DNA of 64,000 nucleotides. Origin: Rhodospirillaceae bacterium (GTDB taxonomy: Bacteria > Pseudomonadota > Alphaproteobacteria > Thalassobaculales > Thalassobaculaceae). The translations under genes and the position numbers were made by a program. The notes beneath the pieces are model-generated. The model saw only the letters and a list, made by a program, of their open reading frames with translations, was not told the origin of the DNA and ran no database searches. Positions 28,952 to 37,594 of the stretch are shown here, piece by piece. Numbering within the stretch: position 1 is the stretch's first letter; each line of letters starts with the position of its first letter. Location: positions 186,001 through 250,000 of the forward strand of contig JAGYJX010000008.1 of the NCBI GenBank assembly GCA_018401495.1. The letters are read 5' to 3'.

Positions 28952-29922
28952 GGCGCGGCCCCGGAAACGCCGGACGCGCGGCCGGTGGCGATCAGCCCCA
29001 GGAACTCGAGGGCGACGGTTGCCCCGAGCAGGGCGGTGATCTGGCCAGGGCCGTCGTAGAGCGGGTTCACCTCGACCACGTCGCAGCCGACCACGTTCAT
29101 CGGGGCCAGCGCCCGGACCAGCGCCAGCGCCTCGCGGGCGCTCGGCCCGCCGGCCTCCGGCGTCTGCACGCCCGGCGCGTTGGCCGGGTCGACGAAATCC
29201 AGGTCGAAGGTGATGTAGACCGGCCGGTCGCCGACCCGCTCGGCGATCCGGCGCGCGGTTTCGGCTGGTCCGAGATCGAGGGTCTGATCGGTCGTCAGGA
29301 CCTCGAAGCCGAGGTCCACCGACTGGCTGACGTCGTCGGCGCGAAACAGCGACCCGCGCATCCCGATCTGGATCGACGCCGCGGGATCGAGGCCGTTCTC
29401 CTCCGCCGCGCGCCGGAACGGCGTTCCGGCCGAGTAGCGCTTGCCGGCGAAGTAGCTGTTCCAGGTGTCGGAATGGGCGTCGAAATGCACCAGGGCCAGG
29501 GGGCCGTGCCGCTTGGACAGCGCCCGGATCGCCGGCAGCGACACCGAGTGGTCGCCGCCGAGCGAGATCGGCACGATCCCCTGGTCGACCAGGCTCGACA
29601 CGGACGCCTCGAGGCGCGCCAGCGATTCCTCAAGATAGCCTGGCACCACGCTGGCGTCGCCGGCGTCGGCGACCCGCAGCCGCTCGAACACGTTGATGTG
29701 GTCGCGGTACGGGTTGATCGGGCGAAGCATGACCGACATGGCGCGCACCGCACCCGGCCCGAAGCGGGCCCCGGTGCGGTACGGGGAGCCGGAATCCGAC
29801 GGCAGGCCGATGATGGCCGCGTCCAGGGTGTCGCCCGGCTGCGCCAGCGGCAGCCTCATGAAGGTCGGCACGCCGCAGAAGCGCGGCGTGTCGAGGGAAT
29901 CGACGGGAAGAAAGCCGGTCAT
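28948..29922 (-). CDS. Ureohydrolase (agmatinase/guanidinobutyrase family)
   Basis: A 324-residue arginase-fold enzyme. The binuclear manganese site is complete: SLGGDHSVSLPA, LVHFDAHSDTWNSYF and ITFDLDFVDPANAPG, followed by QTPEAGGPSAREAL. The overall pattern is that of agmatinase and guanidinobutyrase/guanidinopropionase rather than arginase. It would release urea from a guanidino compound. The ATG overlaps the M20 peptidase stop and its stop overlaps the epimerase start. No urease or urea carboxylase is nearby, although a DUF1989 protein lies beyond the regulator. Confidence 0.87.
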   Translation of the reverse strand: MTGFLPVDSLDTPRFCGVPTFMRLPLAQPGDTLDAAIIGLPSDSGSPYRTGARFGPGAVRAMSVMLRPINPYRDHINVFERLRVADAGDASVVPGYLEESLARLEASVSSLVDQGIVPISLGGDHSVSLPAIRALSKRHGPLALVHFDAHSDTWNSYFAGKRYSAGTPFRRAAEENGLDPAASIQIGMRGSLFRADDVSQSVDLGFEVLTTDQTLDLGPAETARRIAERVGDRPVYITFDLDFVDPANAPGVQTPEAGGPSAREALALVRALAPMNVVGCDVVEVNPLYDGPGQITALLGATVALEFLGLIATGRASGVSGAAP

Positions 29923-31169
29923 CCGTTGGCCATCAGGTAGTCCAGCGCCGACAGCGTGTGGGTCTTGAGGACGTGGAACACTTCCTCGATGTCGACGTAT
30001 TCGTCGGCCATCGCGACGTTGAACGGTGTCACGCCATAGACGAAGGCGGGCACGCCCTTGCCCCGCCAGAGCCGGGCGTCGGTGCCCGGCAGGCTGACGA
30101 TAGCCGGCGGCGTGAACCCGGCCAGTTCCTTGACGTTGCGCTGGATGAGTTTGCACATCTCGTGGTTGGGATCCGACCACAGCGGTTCCTGGCGGCCGAC
30201 CACCTCCATGTCCGCTTCCGGGAAGCGCGCGACGATGGACCGGGCCAGCTCGATCACGGTGTCGGGGGAGACGCCGACCGGCACCCGGATGTCGGCGGTG
30301 ACCTCGCACACCCCGGGCAGCATGTTCTGCTTCACGCCGCCGTTCACCGTGCCGATGTTCAGCGACACCTTCTGCAGGATCTTGGACGCCCCTGGGGACG
30401 CCACCTTGTCGATCACGTCCTCGACGCCGGCCAACGCCTCGGCGATGTGCTTCGGCGTGTCGACCTCGATGTGCCGGACCTCGTCGAGCGCCAGGATCAG
30501 CCGGGCCGCGATCTCGTTGGCGTTCTGGCTCTTGTGGGGGTAGGCGCCGTGGGCGCCGGGCGTGCGCACCGTGAACTTCAGCCACAACGGGCCCTTCTCC
30601 GCGAACCGGACCGAGTGGATGCCGGTGGGCTCGGTGGACAGGCAGATATCGCCGTGGATCTCCGGATGATGCTCGATCAGGTACCGGGCGCCGTCCGGAC
30701 CGAACGTCTCCTCGTCGGAGACGGCCGTCATGGTGACGCGTCCGCGCAGCTGGTCGCGAAGACGGTAGAGGTACATGTAGGAGAACAGGATGGACGCGGT
30801 CCCGGACTTCATGTCGTTCACGCCGCGGCCGTACATCCGGCCATCGACGATCTTCCCGCCCCAGGGATCCTGGGTCCAGGTTCCGCCGTCGCCGACCGGA
30901 AACACGTCGATGTGGCCGTTGAAGACGACGTGTCGGCCCGGGGCGGCCCCGTCGAAGGTGCCGACGAAGTTCGGCATCACCTCGTTCGGCGAGATCGTGC
31001 GGAACGGCAGCTGGCGCTCGGTCAGGAAGGCCTCGACCACGGCGGCGGCTTCCCGGGTGTCGCCCGGAGGGTTCGGACTCTTCGCTCTCACGAAGTTCCC
31101 GAGGAACTCGAGGAACACCTCGCGATCCTCGTCGATCCAGGACAACACCCGCTTGCGCAAGTCTTCCAT
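29919..31169 (-). CDS. M20-family metallopeptidase (ArgE/DapE-like)
   Basis: A 416-residue amidohydrolase-type peptidase. VFNGHIDVFPVGDGGTW supplies the first zinc His and Asp, YGRGVNDMKSGTASILF the bridging Asp, AVSDEETFGPDG the catalytic and metal Glu residues, and the C-terminal region GTDARLWRG a late metal residue area. Residues about 190-310 form the dimerisation lid. Members remove acyl or aminoacyl groups from amino acids, as in acetylornithine or succinyl-diaminopimelate. Next to a ureohydrolase it may deacylate a guanidino amino acid. That is inference. Confidence 0.87.
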   Translation of the reverse strand: MEDLRKRVLSWIDEDREVFLEFLGNFVRAKSPNPPGDTREAAAVVEAFLTERQLPFRTISPNEVMPNFVGTFDGAAPGRHVVFNGHIDVFPVGDGGTWTQDPWGGKIVDGRMYGRGVNDMKSGTASILFSYMYLYRLRDQLRGRVTMTAVSDEETFGPDGARYLIEHHPEIHGDICLSTEPTGIHSVRFAEKGPLWLKFTVRTPGAHGAYPHKSQNANEIAARLILALDEVRHIEVDTPKHIAEALAGVEDVIDKVASPGASKILQKVSLNIGTVNGGVKQNMLPGVCEVTADIRVPVGVSPDTVIELARSIVARFPEADMEVVGRQEPLWSDPNHEMCKLIQRNVKELAGFTPPAIVSLPGTDARLWRGKGVPAFVYGVTPFNVAMADEYVDIEEVFHVLKTHTLSALDYLMANG

Positions 31170-31263
31170 GACTCGGCCTCTTCCGGACTGTGTGGAGGGA
31201 GGCGGCCACGCCTCGATCGTGAGGCGTGGCCCAAGTGTCTGCCGGCTCGCGCCGGCGGCAGCG

Positions 31264-32070
31264 TCAGTTGATCTGGCTGCGGATCGGCTCGGCCGGAGCC
31301 GGGCTGTACCCGATCAGCGCCGTGGTCATCGACGCGTAGGTGCCGTCGGCGATCATGTCCGAGAGCGCCTTGTTGAGCGCCTTGACCAGTTCGACGCGGT
31401 CCTTCTTCGCGGCCCAGCCCTTCTGGATGCGGCTGAGGTAGCCGTCGACGGTCCGCAACGGCATCTTGGCGTGCTCGGCCGCCCAGGCAGCGGCGATCGA
31501 ATCCGTTACCATGCCGTCGATCTTGTTGTCGGCGAGGTCCCGCATCGCGTCGCTTTCGGCCTGGTAGTATTTGGTCTCGCCCGGCTGCAGTTCCTTGGCC
31601 AGCTCCGCCCAGGTCGAACTCACCAGCACGCCCATGGTCTTGCCCTTGAACTGCTCGAAGCTGGTGATGCTGGAATCCTTGTGCACCACCAGCCGTCCGC
31701 CGGACTCGATCCACCCGTCGACGAACAGAACGCGGGCCTGGCGTTCCTTGGTGATGTCCATGGTGTCGCAGAGGATGTCGTACTGATCGGCCATCAGACC
31801 GACCAGCAGCGAATCCCACTTGGTGATCACGTATTTCAGCTCGAGACCGACGCGCTTGACCATTTCGCGAAACACTTCGTTGGTCAGGCCGTACCATTTG
31901 CCGTCGGGCGTCTGCATCGAGAACGGCGCGAACGAACCGGTGAAAGCGCACGTGATCGTGCCGGGCTCGATCAGCTTGTAGTCCTGGGCCTGGGCGGTCG
32001 ATGCCGCCTGCAGCCCCATCACAACGACCGAAGCCGCTGCCACGCGTCGAATTGTTCGCCAGAGAGTCAT
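31264..32070 (-). CDS. ABC transporter substrate-binding protein, family 3
   Basis: A 268-residue periplasmic binding protein with a signal peptide (VAAASVVVMGLQAASTAQAQ). The family 3 features are ITCAFTGSFAPFSMQTPDGK, YGLTNEVFREMVKRVGLEL, DILCDTMDITKERQARVLFV and DMRDLADNKIDGMV-type segments near residue 170. Such proteins bind polar amino acids or opine- and guanidino-like solutes. The ATG at 32070 is chosen because GGAGG is five bases upstream; ATG 32073 and 32082 are alternatives. It feeds the permease and ATPase genes just upstream. Confidence 0.88.
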   Translation of the reverse strand: MTLWRTIRRVAAASVVVMGLQAASTAQAQDYKLIEPGTITCAFTGSFAPFSMQTPDGKWYGLTNEVFREMVKRVGLELKYVITKWDSLLVGLMADQYDILCDTMDITKERQARVLFVDGWIESGGRLVVHKDSSITSFEQFKGKTMGVLVSSTWAELAKELQPGETKYYQAESDAMRDLADNKIDGMVTDSIAAAWAAEHAKMPLRTVDGYLSRIQKGWAAKKDRVELVKALNKALSDMIADGTYASMTTALIGYSPAPAEPIRSQIN

Positions 32071-32165
32071 CATCGCCTCCATCAGTTGAACCACCCTTGC
32101 TTGACCTGGCCGGTCGCCGGAGACATCCGGGCGACGATCGGCGCGACCGTCGGCGGTCGAGCCGA

Positions 32166-32873
32166 TCAGTAAGCGATGGCGTGTCTCCGTTCCGCCCATC
32201 GCATCGCCACCATCAGAATGGTGGTCATCGCCAAGTAAATCAGTGAAACCAGGATGTAGAACTCGAACGGTTGAAACGTAGAGTTCACGATTATCTGGGT
32301 CTGAAGCATCAGCTCCATGATCGTTATCGTCGAGAGCAGCGAAGTGTTCTTGAGCGTCGTCGCCGCGTCGTTGGTAATCGGCGGGATGATGACCCGGACC
32401 ACCTGCGGAAGGATGATCCGCCGCATGGTCTGTCCGTACGACATGCCCAACGCCACCGAGGACTCGCGCTGACCCTTCGGGATGCTCATCAAGCCGCCGC
32501 GGATGATTTCGGCGACGTAGGCGCCGCCGTTCACCCCGAGGGCGATGACGCCTGCCGAGAACGGGTCCAGTCGGATCCCGAGCTGGGGCAGCCCGAAATA
32601 GACCAGGAAGATCTGCGTCAGCAGCGGGGTGCCGCGGATGAACCAGAGATAGAACTCAGCCGGGTACTGGAGAAGCTTGAACCCGGAGGTCTTCGCCAGG
32701 GCGCAGACCAGACCGCAGGCCCACGACAGGAGGATCGCCAGCACCGTCACCTGGACGACGATCCAGGCGGCTGGCGCGAACAGCGGGAGATAGGCTTCGA
32801 TCTGGTTCCACCAGCCGTCCACCGCACCGTACATGCCGGAGTACGACGCGGATCCGGACGCTTCTGAATTCAT
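32166..32873 (-). CDS. Polar amino-acid ABC transporter permease
   Basis: A 235-residue His/Glu/Gln/Arg-type permease with about five membrane helices. The EAA loop that docks the ATPase is GGAYVAEIIRGGLMSIPKGQ. FYLWFIRGTPLLTQIFLVYF and TSLLSTITIMELM are typical for this group. Only one permease gene is present, so it probably works as a homodimer. It lies between the ATPase and binding-protein genes. Confidence 0.9.
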   Translation of the reverse strand: MNSEASGSASYSGMYGAVDGWWNQIEAYLPLFAPAAWIVVQVTVLAILLSWACGLVCALAKTSGFKLLQYPAEFYLWFIRGTPLLTQIFLVYFGLPQLGIRLDPFSAGVIALGVNGGAYVAEIIRGGLMSIPKGQRESSVALGMSYGQTMRRIILPQVVRVIIPPITNDAATTLKNTSLLSTITIMELMLQTQIIVNSTFQPFEFYILVSLIYLAMTTILMVAMRWAERRHAIAY

Positions 32874-32925
32874 CGTGACTTCCCCTCGGCACTGTCACCG
32901 CCAACGCGACCGGCGCGTCGACCGG

Positions 32926-33741
32926 TCATGCCGGCTGTGCGGCAATTTCCACGTGCAGAACACGGTCCAGGAACCGCTTCGTGCGTTCGCTCTTCGGATT
33001 CGACAGCACCTCGCGCGACGGTCCCTCCTCCTCGATCAGGCCCTGATCGATGAAGATCGTGCGGTCGCTGACCTGACGCGCGAACTGGATCTCGTGGGTG
33101 ACGACCATCATGGTCATGCCGCCGCGCGCCAGTTGCGCCATGAGCTCGAGGACCTCGCCGACCAGTTCGGGATCGAGCGACGAGGTCGCCTCGTCGAACA
33201 GCATCAGCTTCGGCTTCATCGCCAACGCCCGGACGATGGCCACCCGTTGCTGCTGGCCGCCCGACAGGCGGGCGGGGAACTCGTTGCGCTTCTCAACCAG
33301 TCCGATGCTCTCCAGCAGTGCCTCGGCCTGTTCGGTCGCCTCCGACCGGCTGAGGCCCCGCACCGTCATCGGAGCCTCGATCACGTTGTGCAGCACCGAT
33401 TTGTGGGGCCACAGATTGAACTGCTGGAACACCATGCCGATCTCGGCCCGCAGCGCCGACAGCGCCCGCCCCGAGGAGAACAGGCCCCCGTTCGCCTTCT
33501 CGTAGGGCACCCGCTGGCCCATGAAGATCACTTCGCCGGCGGTCGGGATCTCCAACAGGTTCACGCATCGAAGCAGCGTGCTCTTGCCGGACCCGCTGAC
33601 GCCGACGATCGAGATCACCTCGCCCTGGTGAACGTCGAGCGACACGCCCTTGAGCACCTCGAGTGCGCCGAAGCTCTTCCGCAGACCGCGCAGTTGCAGG
33701 ATCGGCCGCCTTGTCGTCGATCCTTCAGCGATCCCGGCCAT
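32926..33741 (-). CDS. Polar amino-acid ABC transporter ATPase (GlnQ/HisP type)
   Basis: A 271-residue nucleotide-binding subunit. [18 protein letters not shown] is Walker [17 protein letters not shown] the Q-loop, [15 protein letters not shown] the signature, [15 protein letters not shown]alker B and [11 protein letters not shown] the switch His. It is the first gene of the seven-gene operon, whose promoter lies in the 193-base region shared with the divergent GntR gene. The ATG at 33741 follows a G-rich binding site. Confidence 0.92.
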   Translation of the reverse strand: MAGIAEGSTTRRPILQLRGLRKSFGALEVLKGVSLDVHQGEVISIVGVSGSGKSTLLRCVNLLEIPTAGEVIFMGQRVPYEKANGGLFSSGRALSALRAEIGMVFQQFNLWPHKSVLHNVIEAPMTVRGLSRSEATEQAEALLESIGLVEKRNEFPARLSGGQQQRVAIVRALAMKPKLMLFDEATSSLDPELVGEVLELMAQLARGGMTMMVVTHEIQFARQVSDRTIFIDQGLIEEEGPSREVLSNPKSERTKRFLDRVLHVEIAAQPA

Positions 33742-33853
33742 GCGCCCCCCATGCAACGTCACATCCGAGATGATCGAACACTGGACGGCGCCGACGGGAC
33801 GTCGGCACGCCCCCGGGCGGATCGCCGCCGCAGGCTTGTGTTTGGTGCGACGA

Positions 33854-33880
33854 TTGTATGTTAAGGGCGGAGTTGTACAA
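33854..33880. promoter_or_regulatory. Putative GntR operator between the ABC operon and its regulator
   Basis: TTGTACAA (33873-33880) is a perfect 8-base palindrome. TTGTATGTTAA at 33854 is a related half-site 19 bases away. The pair lies in the intergenic region between the divergent ABC operon and the double-winged-helix GntR gene, which is where autoregulation and operon control would be expected. Confidence 0.5.
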
Positions 33881-33934
33881 TGCAAGCGCTATTGCCGGCC
33901 CGGAAACAGTCCCTTATGACCCCGGGGGTTTCGC

Positions 33935-34873
33935 GTGAAGACGGACATGACCAAGGCGCTTCGCCACGGGGTGGTACCGCTGGACAGGCTCACCGGCACG
34001 CGCGAGCAGCGTCGCGCGTGGTTGGCCCGGCGGGTCTGCGAGCAGGTGGTTGCGATGAACCTGGTGGCCGGCGACCACGTGACCGAGATGGCGCTGGCGG
34101 AGTCCCTCGGCGTTTCGCGCACCCCGATCAGGGCGGCGCTGCAGCTGCTGGCCGAGCATGGGGTCATCGAGCACCGCCGCAACCATGGATATTTCCTGAC
34201 GACCGACGCCAGGACGCTCGAAGGCTTGGCGCTGCAGCGCACGTCGACCCCCGACAACGCGTTGTATCTCGCCATCATCGACGATCGCCTGGCCCAGCGG
34301 CTGCCGGAACGCTTCATGCAGGTGGATCTGGTCCGCCGATACAGCGTGCCGGAGAGCCGGGTCGTCTCGGTGCTGTCCCGGCTTCGCGAGGAAGGGCTCG
34401 TTCGGCGCAACCCGGGGCGCGGCTGGACCTTCGAGCCGGCGATCAACTCACGGCAGGCGCTGACCCAGAGCTACGCGTTCCGCCTGGTCGTCGAGCCCGC
34501 CGCGCTGGCGCAGCCGAACCTGACGATCGACCGGGCTGCGCTCGCGCGCTCGCGGCTTCGGCATTTCGACGCGTTGAAGAGCGCCAAGCGCGACGATGTC
34601 GTCAGGGCCGAGGTTTTCGAGGTCGATGCCAGCTTCCACGAGATGATCGCGGGTATCTCGGGCAATCCGTTTTTCCTGGAGGCGATCCGGAACCAGAACC
34701 GCCTCAGGCGAATGCTGGAATACCTCGAGTACACCGATCGCCAGCGAATATCGCTCTGGTGCAACGAGCATCTGGCGATCATCGACGCCCTCGAGCGGGC
34801 TCACATCCGCAAGGCCCAAACGCTGTTGCGAGCCCATCTGGAACGGGCCAGCAAGAGCATCTTCAACAGGTAG
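33935..34873 (+). CDS. GntR-FCD regulator with two tandem winged-helix domains
   Basis: A 312-residue regulator. Residues about 30-90 are a GntR winged helix (VCEQVVAMNLVAGDHVTEMA, LGVSRTPIRAALQLLAEHGV, HRRNHGYFL). Residues about 108-165 read as a second one (DLVRRYSVPESRVVSVLSRL, REEGLVRRNPGRGWTF). Residues about 170-300 are an FCD ligand domain (FRLVVEPAALAQ, FHEMIAGISGNPFFLEAI, WCNEHLAIIDAL). GntR proteins normally have one winged helix. It is divergent from the ABC/M20/ureohydrolase operon and most likely represses it until an inducer binds. Confidence 0.85.
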   Translation: MKTDMTKALRHGVVPLDRLTGTREQRRAWLARRVCEQVVAMNLVAGDHVTEMALAESLGVSRTPIRAALQLLAEHGVIEHRRNHGYFLTTDARTLEGLALQRTSTPDNALYLAIIDDRLAQRLPERFMQVDLVRRYSVPESRVVSVLSRLREEGLVRRNPGRGWTFEPAINSRQALTQSYAFRLVVEPAALAQPNLTIDRAALARSRLRHFDALKSAKRDDVVRAEVFEVDASFHEMIAGISGNPFFLEAIRNQNRLRRMLEYLEYTDRQRISLWCNEHLAIIDALERAHIRKAQTLLRAHLERASKSIFNR

Positions 34874-34889
34874 AGACCCGCCGACCGTG

Positions 34890-35498
34890 TCAGAGCACCG
34901 CGTACTGGATGTCACGCGGGGTGCAGTCGTCGCCGTTGATGGGCGTGACGTCCTGAGGGCACGCCGACAGCACGACGAACACGTCCATTTCGGCGCGGAA
35001 ACGCAACCGATCGCCCGGCTTCGAGACCGGTGCCGCGCGCAACACCTCGCCGTGGCTGCCGACCGCGACGTTCATGAAGAGATTGAACGGTGCCGGCGTG
35101 CAGCCCAGCGCCAACCCCTGCTGGCTCAGCGCCTCGTGGAAGTTCCCCTCGCAGCTGCGATGGCCTTCAGGGCAGCCGTGCTCGCGATAGATCTCCGGGT
35201 TGCAGGCGCACAGCAGGGTGTCGTGAACGCCGGGCGACGTGTCCTCCACGAGCGTCAGCATCGGCGCCCGGCGGTTCGAGACCATCGTGTCTCCCACCCT
35301 CGGGATCACCCGGCTCAGCCGCGACCGCGTGTGCTCCATCGACAGGAACTCGTTCAGGTTCGCGCGGTTCAGTGCCCAGGCATCGATCGCCTGGGTCCCA
35401 TGCGTGTTCACGATGACCAGTTCATGGCCCCGATCGACCGGAATCGCCACGCCGTAACGGGCCTGCAGTGTCGTCAGCGAGCCGTCCGGTGCGGTCAT
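34890..35498 (-). CDS. DUF1989 (urea-carboxylase-associated family) protein
   Basis: A 202-residue protein of the DUF1989 family. Typical parts are VNTHGTQAIDAWALNRANLN, NEFLSMEHTRSRLSRVIPRV, GDTMVSNRRAPMLTLVED and CNPEIYREHGCPEGHRSC with FNLFMNVAVGSHG. Family members occur next to urea amidolyase genes and in guanidine or ureide operons; structures suggest a metal-binding enzyme. The ATG at 35498 has AAGGA nine bases upstream. It is convergent with the GntR gene (16 bases apart), so it has its own promoter, but the context links it to the ureohydrolase operon. Confidence 0.82.
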   Translation of the reverse strand: MTAPDGSLTTLQARYGVAIPVDRGHELVIVNTHGTQAIDAWALNRANLNEFLSMEHTRSRLSRVIPRVGDTMVSNRRAPMLTLVEDTSPGVHDTLLCACNPEIYREHGCPEGHRSCEGNFHEALSQQGLALGCTPAPFNLFMNVAVGSHGEVLRAAPVSKPGDRLRFRAEMDVFVVLSACPQDVTPINGDDCTPRDIQYAVL

Positions 35499-35613
35499 GG
35501 GGCGCATTCCTTTGCTGTGTGGCAGTCGATGGGCCAAGACAGCGACGACTATGGCACGACCGATCCTCGCAGCGCGAGGCCAAGCTCGCCGGTTTGGCGC
35601 CTGGTCTCGACCC

Positions 35614-36288
35614 TCACATCCGCACGAAGCGGTTAAGCAGGCGGCCTACCGGACCGGTCAGGCGCAACGGGCCGTCGATGACGGCGAAGCAGAGGCATTC
35701 CGCCTCGGGCGTCGCGACCGGTCGATGGTCGATCGAGTGGGTCGCGGTCGCGACGTCGCCGCGCCCGAACCGGCTGTCGCCATCCTGGAAGGCGCCGCTC
35801 AACACCAGGGTCGTCTCGACGCCGGTGTGGGTGTGCGCCGGCAGCGCCGCCCCGGCCCGCACCCGGATCAGCGAGGCCCGCACACCGCCACCGGCGATGT
35901 CGAGCGGCATCTCGCGGACCGCGAACCCGCGCCAGCGCCAGGGCAGAGCGGAGAGATCGCCTCCGAGATAGCTTCGCAGGGGCTCCGGGACCGAATGAAG
36001 GGTCGCGTGGTCGTGGCAGGCCTCCGTCGGCGCCAGCGAGGCGGCCTGATCGTGATCCTCAAGACGCGCCAGCGTCGCCTCGAGAGCCCCGGCCGACAGC
36101 GGGACCGGCTCCAGCCCGTCGGCCAACGCGCCGCCGACGGCATCGAGCCGGGCCGATTCGCGCCGGCATCGTGGGCACAGCGCCATGTGGGTGGCCACCA
36201 GCACCGAACTGGCTTCGTCGAGGGTGCCGGCCGCGTAGGCGAGCATCACCTCCGGGTCGGGATGAAACGCGGGACTGTCGTCAGCCAA
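35614..36288 (-). CDS. chrR: ChrR-type zinc anti-sigma factor with cupin domain
   Basis: A 224-residue protein. The N-terminal anti-sigma domain carries His9, His34, Cys38 and Cys41 (ATHMALCPRC), the same spacing as the zinc ligands of Rhodobacter ChrR. Residues about 110-210 form a cupin with AHTHTGVETTLVLSGAF, the HxHx3E metal motif, and a later His. In Rhodobacter this protein holds sigma-E until singlet oxygen or organic hydroperoxide releases it. The start is TTG at 36288, overlapping the sigma stop by eight bases, which fits translational coupling. Confidence 0.88.
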   Translation of the reverse strand: MADDSPAFHPDPEVMLAYAAGTLDEASSVLVATHMALCPRCRRESARLDAVGGALADGLEPVPLSAGALEATLARLEDHDQAASLAPTEACHDHATLHSVPEPLRSYLGGDLSALPWRWRGFAVREMPLDIAGGGVRASLIRVRAGAALPAHTHTGVETTLVLSGAFQDGDSRFGRGDVATATHSIDHRPVATPEAECLCFAVIDGPLRLTGPVGRLLNRFVRM

Positions 36289-36852
36289 GGTCGTCGATCC
36301 TCTCGCGCAGCCGTTGCAGGGCCAGGCGGATGCGGGACTTCACCGTCCCGAGGGGAGACCGCTTTGCTCGGCGATCTCCCGATGGGACAAGTCTTCGAAA
36401 TACGCACGCCGGATCAAATCGGATTGCTCCGGCGGCAGCGCATCGATCGCAATTCGCAAGCGGCCCTCGACCTGCCCGGTCCAGACGGTCTGGTCGGCCT
36501 CGGCCGGGGCGGCCGGAACCAGCGCCGGGTCGCTCGGGTCGAACTCCGGACGGCGCTCGCGGCGCAGCCGGTCGATCCGCCGGTTGCGGGCGATCGTGAA
36601 TATCCAGGTGCCGGCGCCGGCCTGACTGCGGTCGAAACTGGCCGCCTTTCGCCAGACCGTCAGCATCACTTCCTGGGCGATCTCCTCGGCGGTGGCCGCG
36701 TCGGCGCCCAGGCGGAGCAGGTAAGCCTTCAGCCGGGGTGCGAAGTGCGCGAACAGTTCGGCAAACGCCGACCGGTCGCCGCTGGCGGCGATGGCTTCAA
36801 TGAGGGCGTCGTGGGACCGAGCGGTCGTGCCGGGAGGGCTTATTGACTGCAT
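36281..36852 (-). CDS. rpoE: ECF sigma factor, RpoE/ChrR-partner type (frameshift near 36362)
   Basis: MQSISPPGTTARSHDALIEA starts at 36852. Region 2 is AFAELFAHFAPRLKAYLLRL ... EEIAQEVMLTVWRKAASFD, and region 4 begins LPPEQSDLIRRAYFEDLSHR then EIAEQSGLP. The given frame stops early at SGR. Adding one C to the CCCC run near 36362 continues LGTVKSRIRLALQRLRERID to a TGA at 36281, completing helix-turn-helix 4 at about 190 residues. It belongs with the ECF group paired with ChrR and would drive photooxidative stress genes. Confidence 0.85.
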
Positions 36853-37012
36853 GCGGCGATGGTGGGGCAGTGGCCGGCGTCCCGCAACCGGCGTCTGCGC
36901 GACACTCCATGCCGTCGGCGCCATCGTCTCGCCCCATCGCTCGCATTGAATTCCCCTGCCGGGGATGGCATTCCATCGTTGGCGGGCTGATACGACGGAC
37001 AAGCGAGGAACC

Positions 37013-37533
37013 ATGCGGCGGGTGCGCGCGACAGCGATGGGTGTTCTGGTGGGGGTCGGGCTGGCGGCCTTGGCCGGCTCGGCGATCGCGCAGACGGTGA
37101 TTCCGGGTGGCGAGAACGGCGACTGGAAGGCCTATACCTTCAAGAAGGGGCGGCGACCGTGTGCTACATGGCCAGCGCCCCGAAGAAGCAGGTCGGCGAC
37201 TACGCCAAGCGCGATCCGGCGTTCGTCCTGGTCACCAACGACCCGACTTCCGGTGGCCGGGGCGAGGTCAGCTTCGTCGCCGGTTACGCCTACAAGAAGG
37301 ACAGCACGGTTTCCGTGGCGATCGGCGCCCAGACCTTCGAACTGTTCACGGACGCCGACAAGGCCTGGACCCAGGGACCGGAGGACGACCGCGCCATGGT
37401 CGCCGCGATGGTCAACGGCGCCGGCATGGTCGTGAAGGGGGTCTCCGCCCGCGGCACCGAGACCACCGATACCTACTCGCTGATCGGTTTCACCGCCACC
37501 AAGAAGGCGATCGACACCACCTGTCCGCGCTAG
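37013..37533 (+). CDS. IalB-like secreted protein (frameshift near 37148)
   Basis: [20 protein letters not shown] then AGSAIAQ is a signal peptide. The mature protein begins WKAYTFKKG, then shifts frame at the GGGG run near 37148 and continues [20 protein letters not shown] ... [20 protein letters not shown] ... [16 protein letters not shown]. One missing G restores about 173 residues. The sequence fits the invasion-associated locus B family of periplasmic or outer-membrane-associated proteins of alphaproteobacteria, whose biochemical role is unknown. It lies divergent from the sigma-factor gene and may belong to its regulon. Confidence 0.8.
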
Positions 37534-37594
37534 CGCCAGGGAATCGCCGCCTTCCGGGGCTTGCGGCCACTTGCGCCGTGGCCAACCGCAACGC

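Noticed and set aside
35497..36846. A 449-codon forward frame opposite the ChrR and sigma genes
   Set aside because: Arg/Gly/Ala-rich shadow. The minus strand carries recognised zinc, cupin and sigma motifs.
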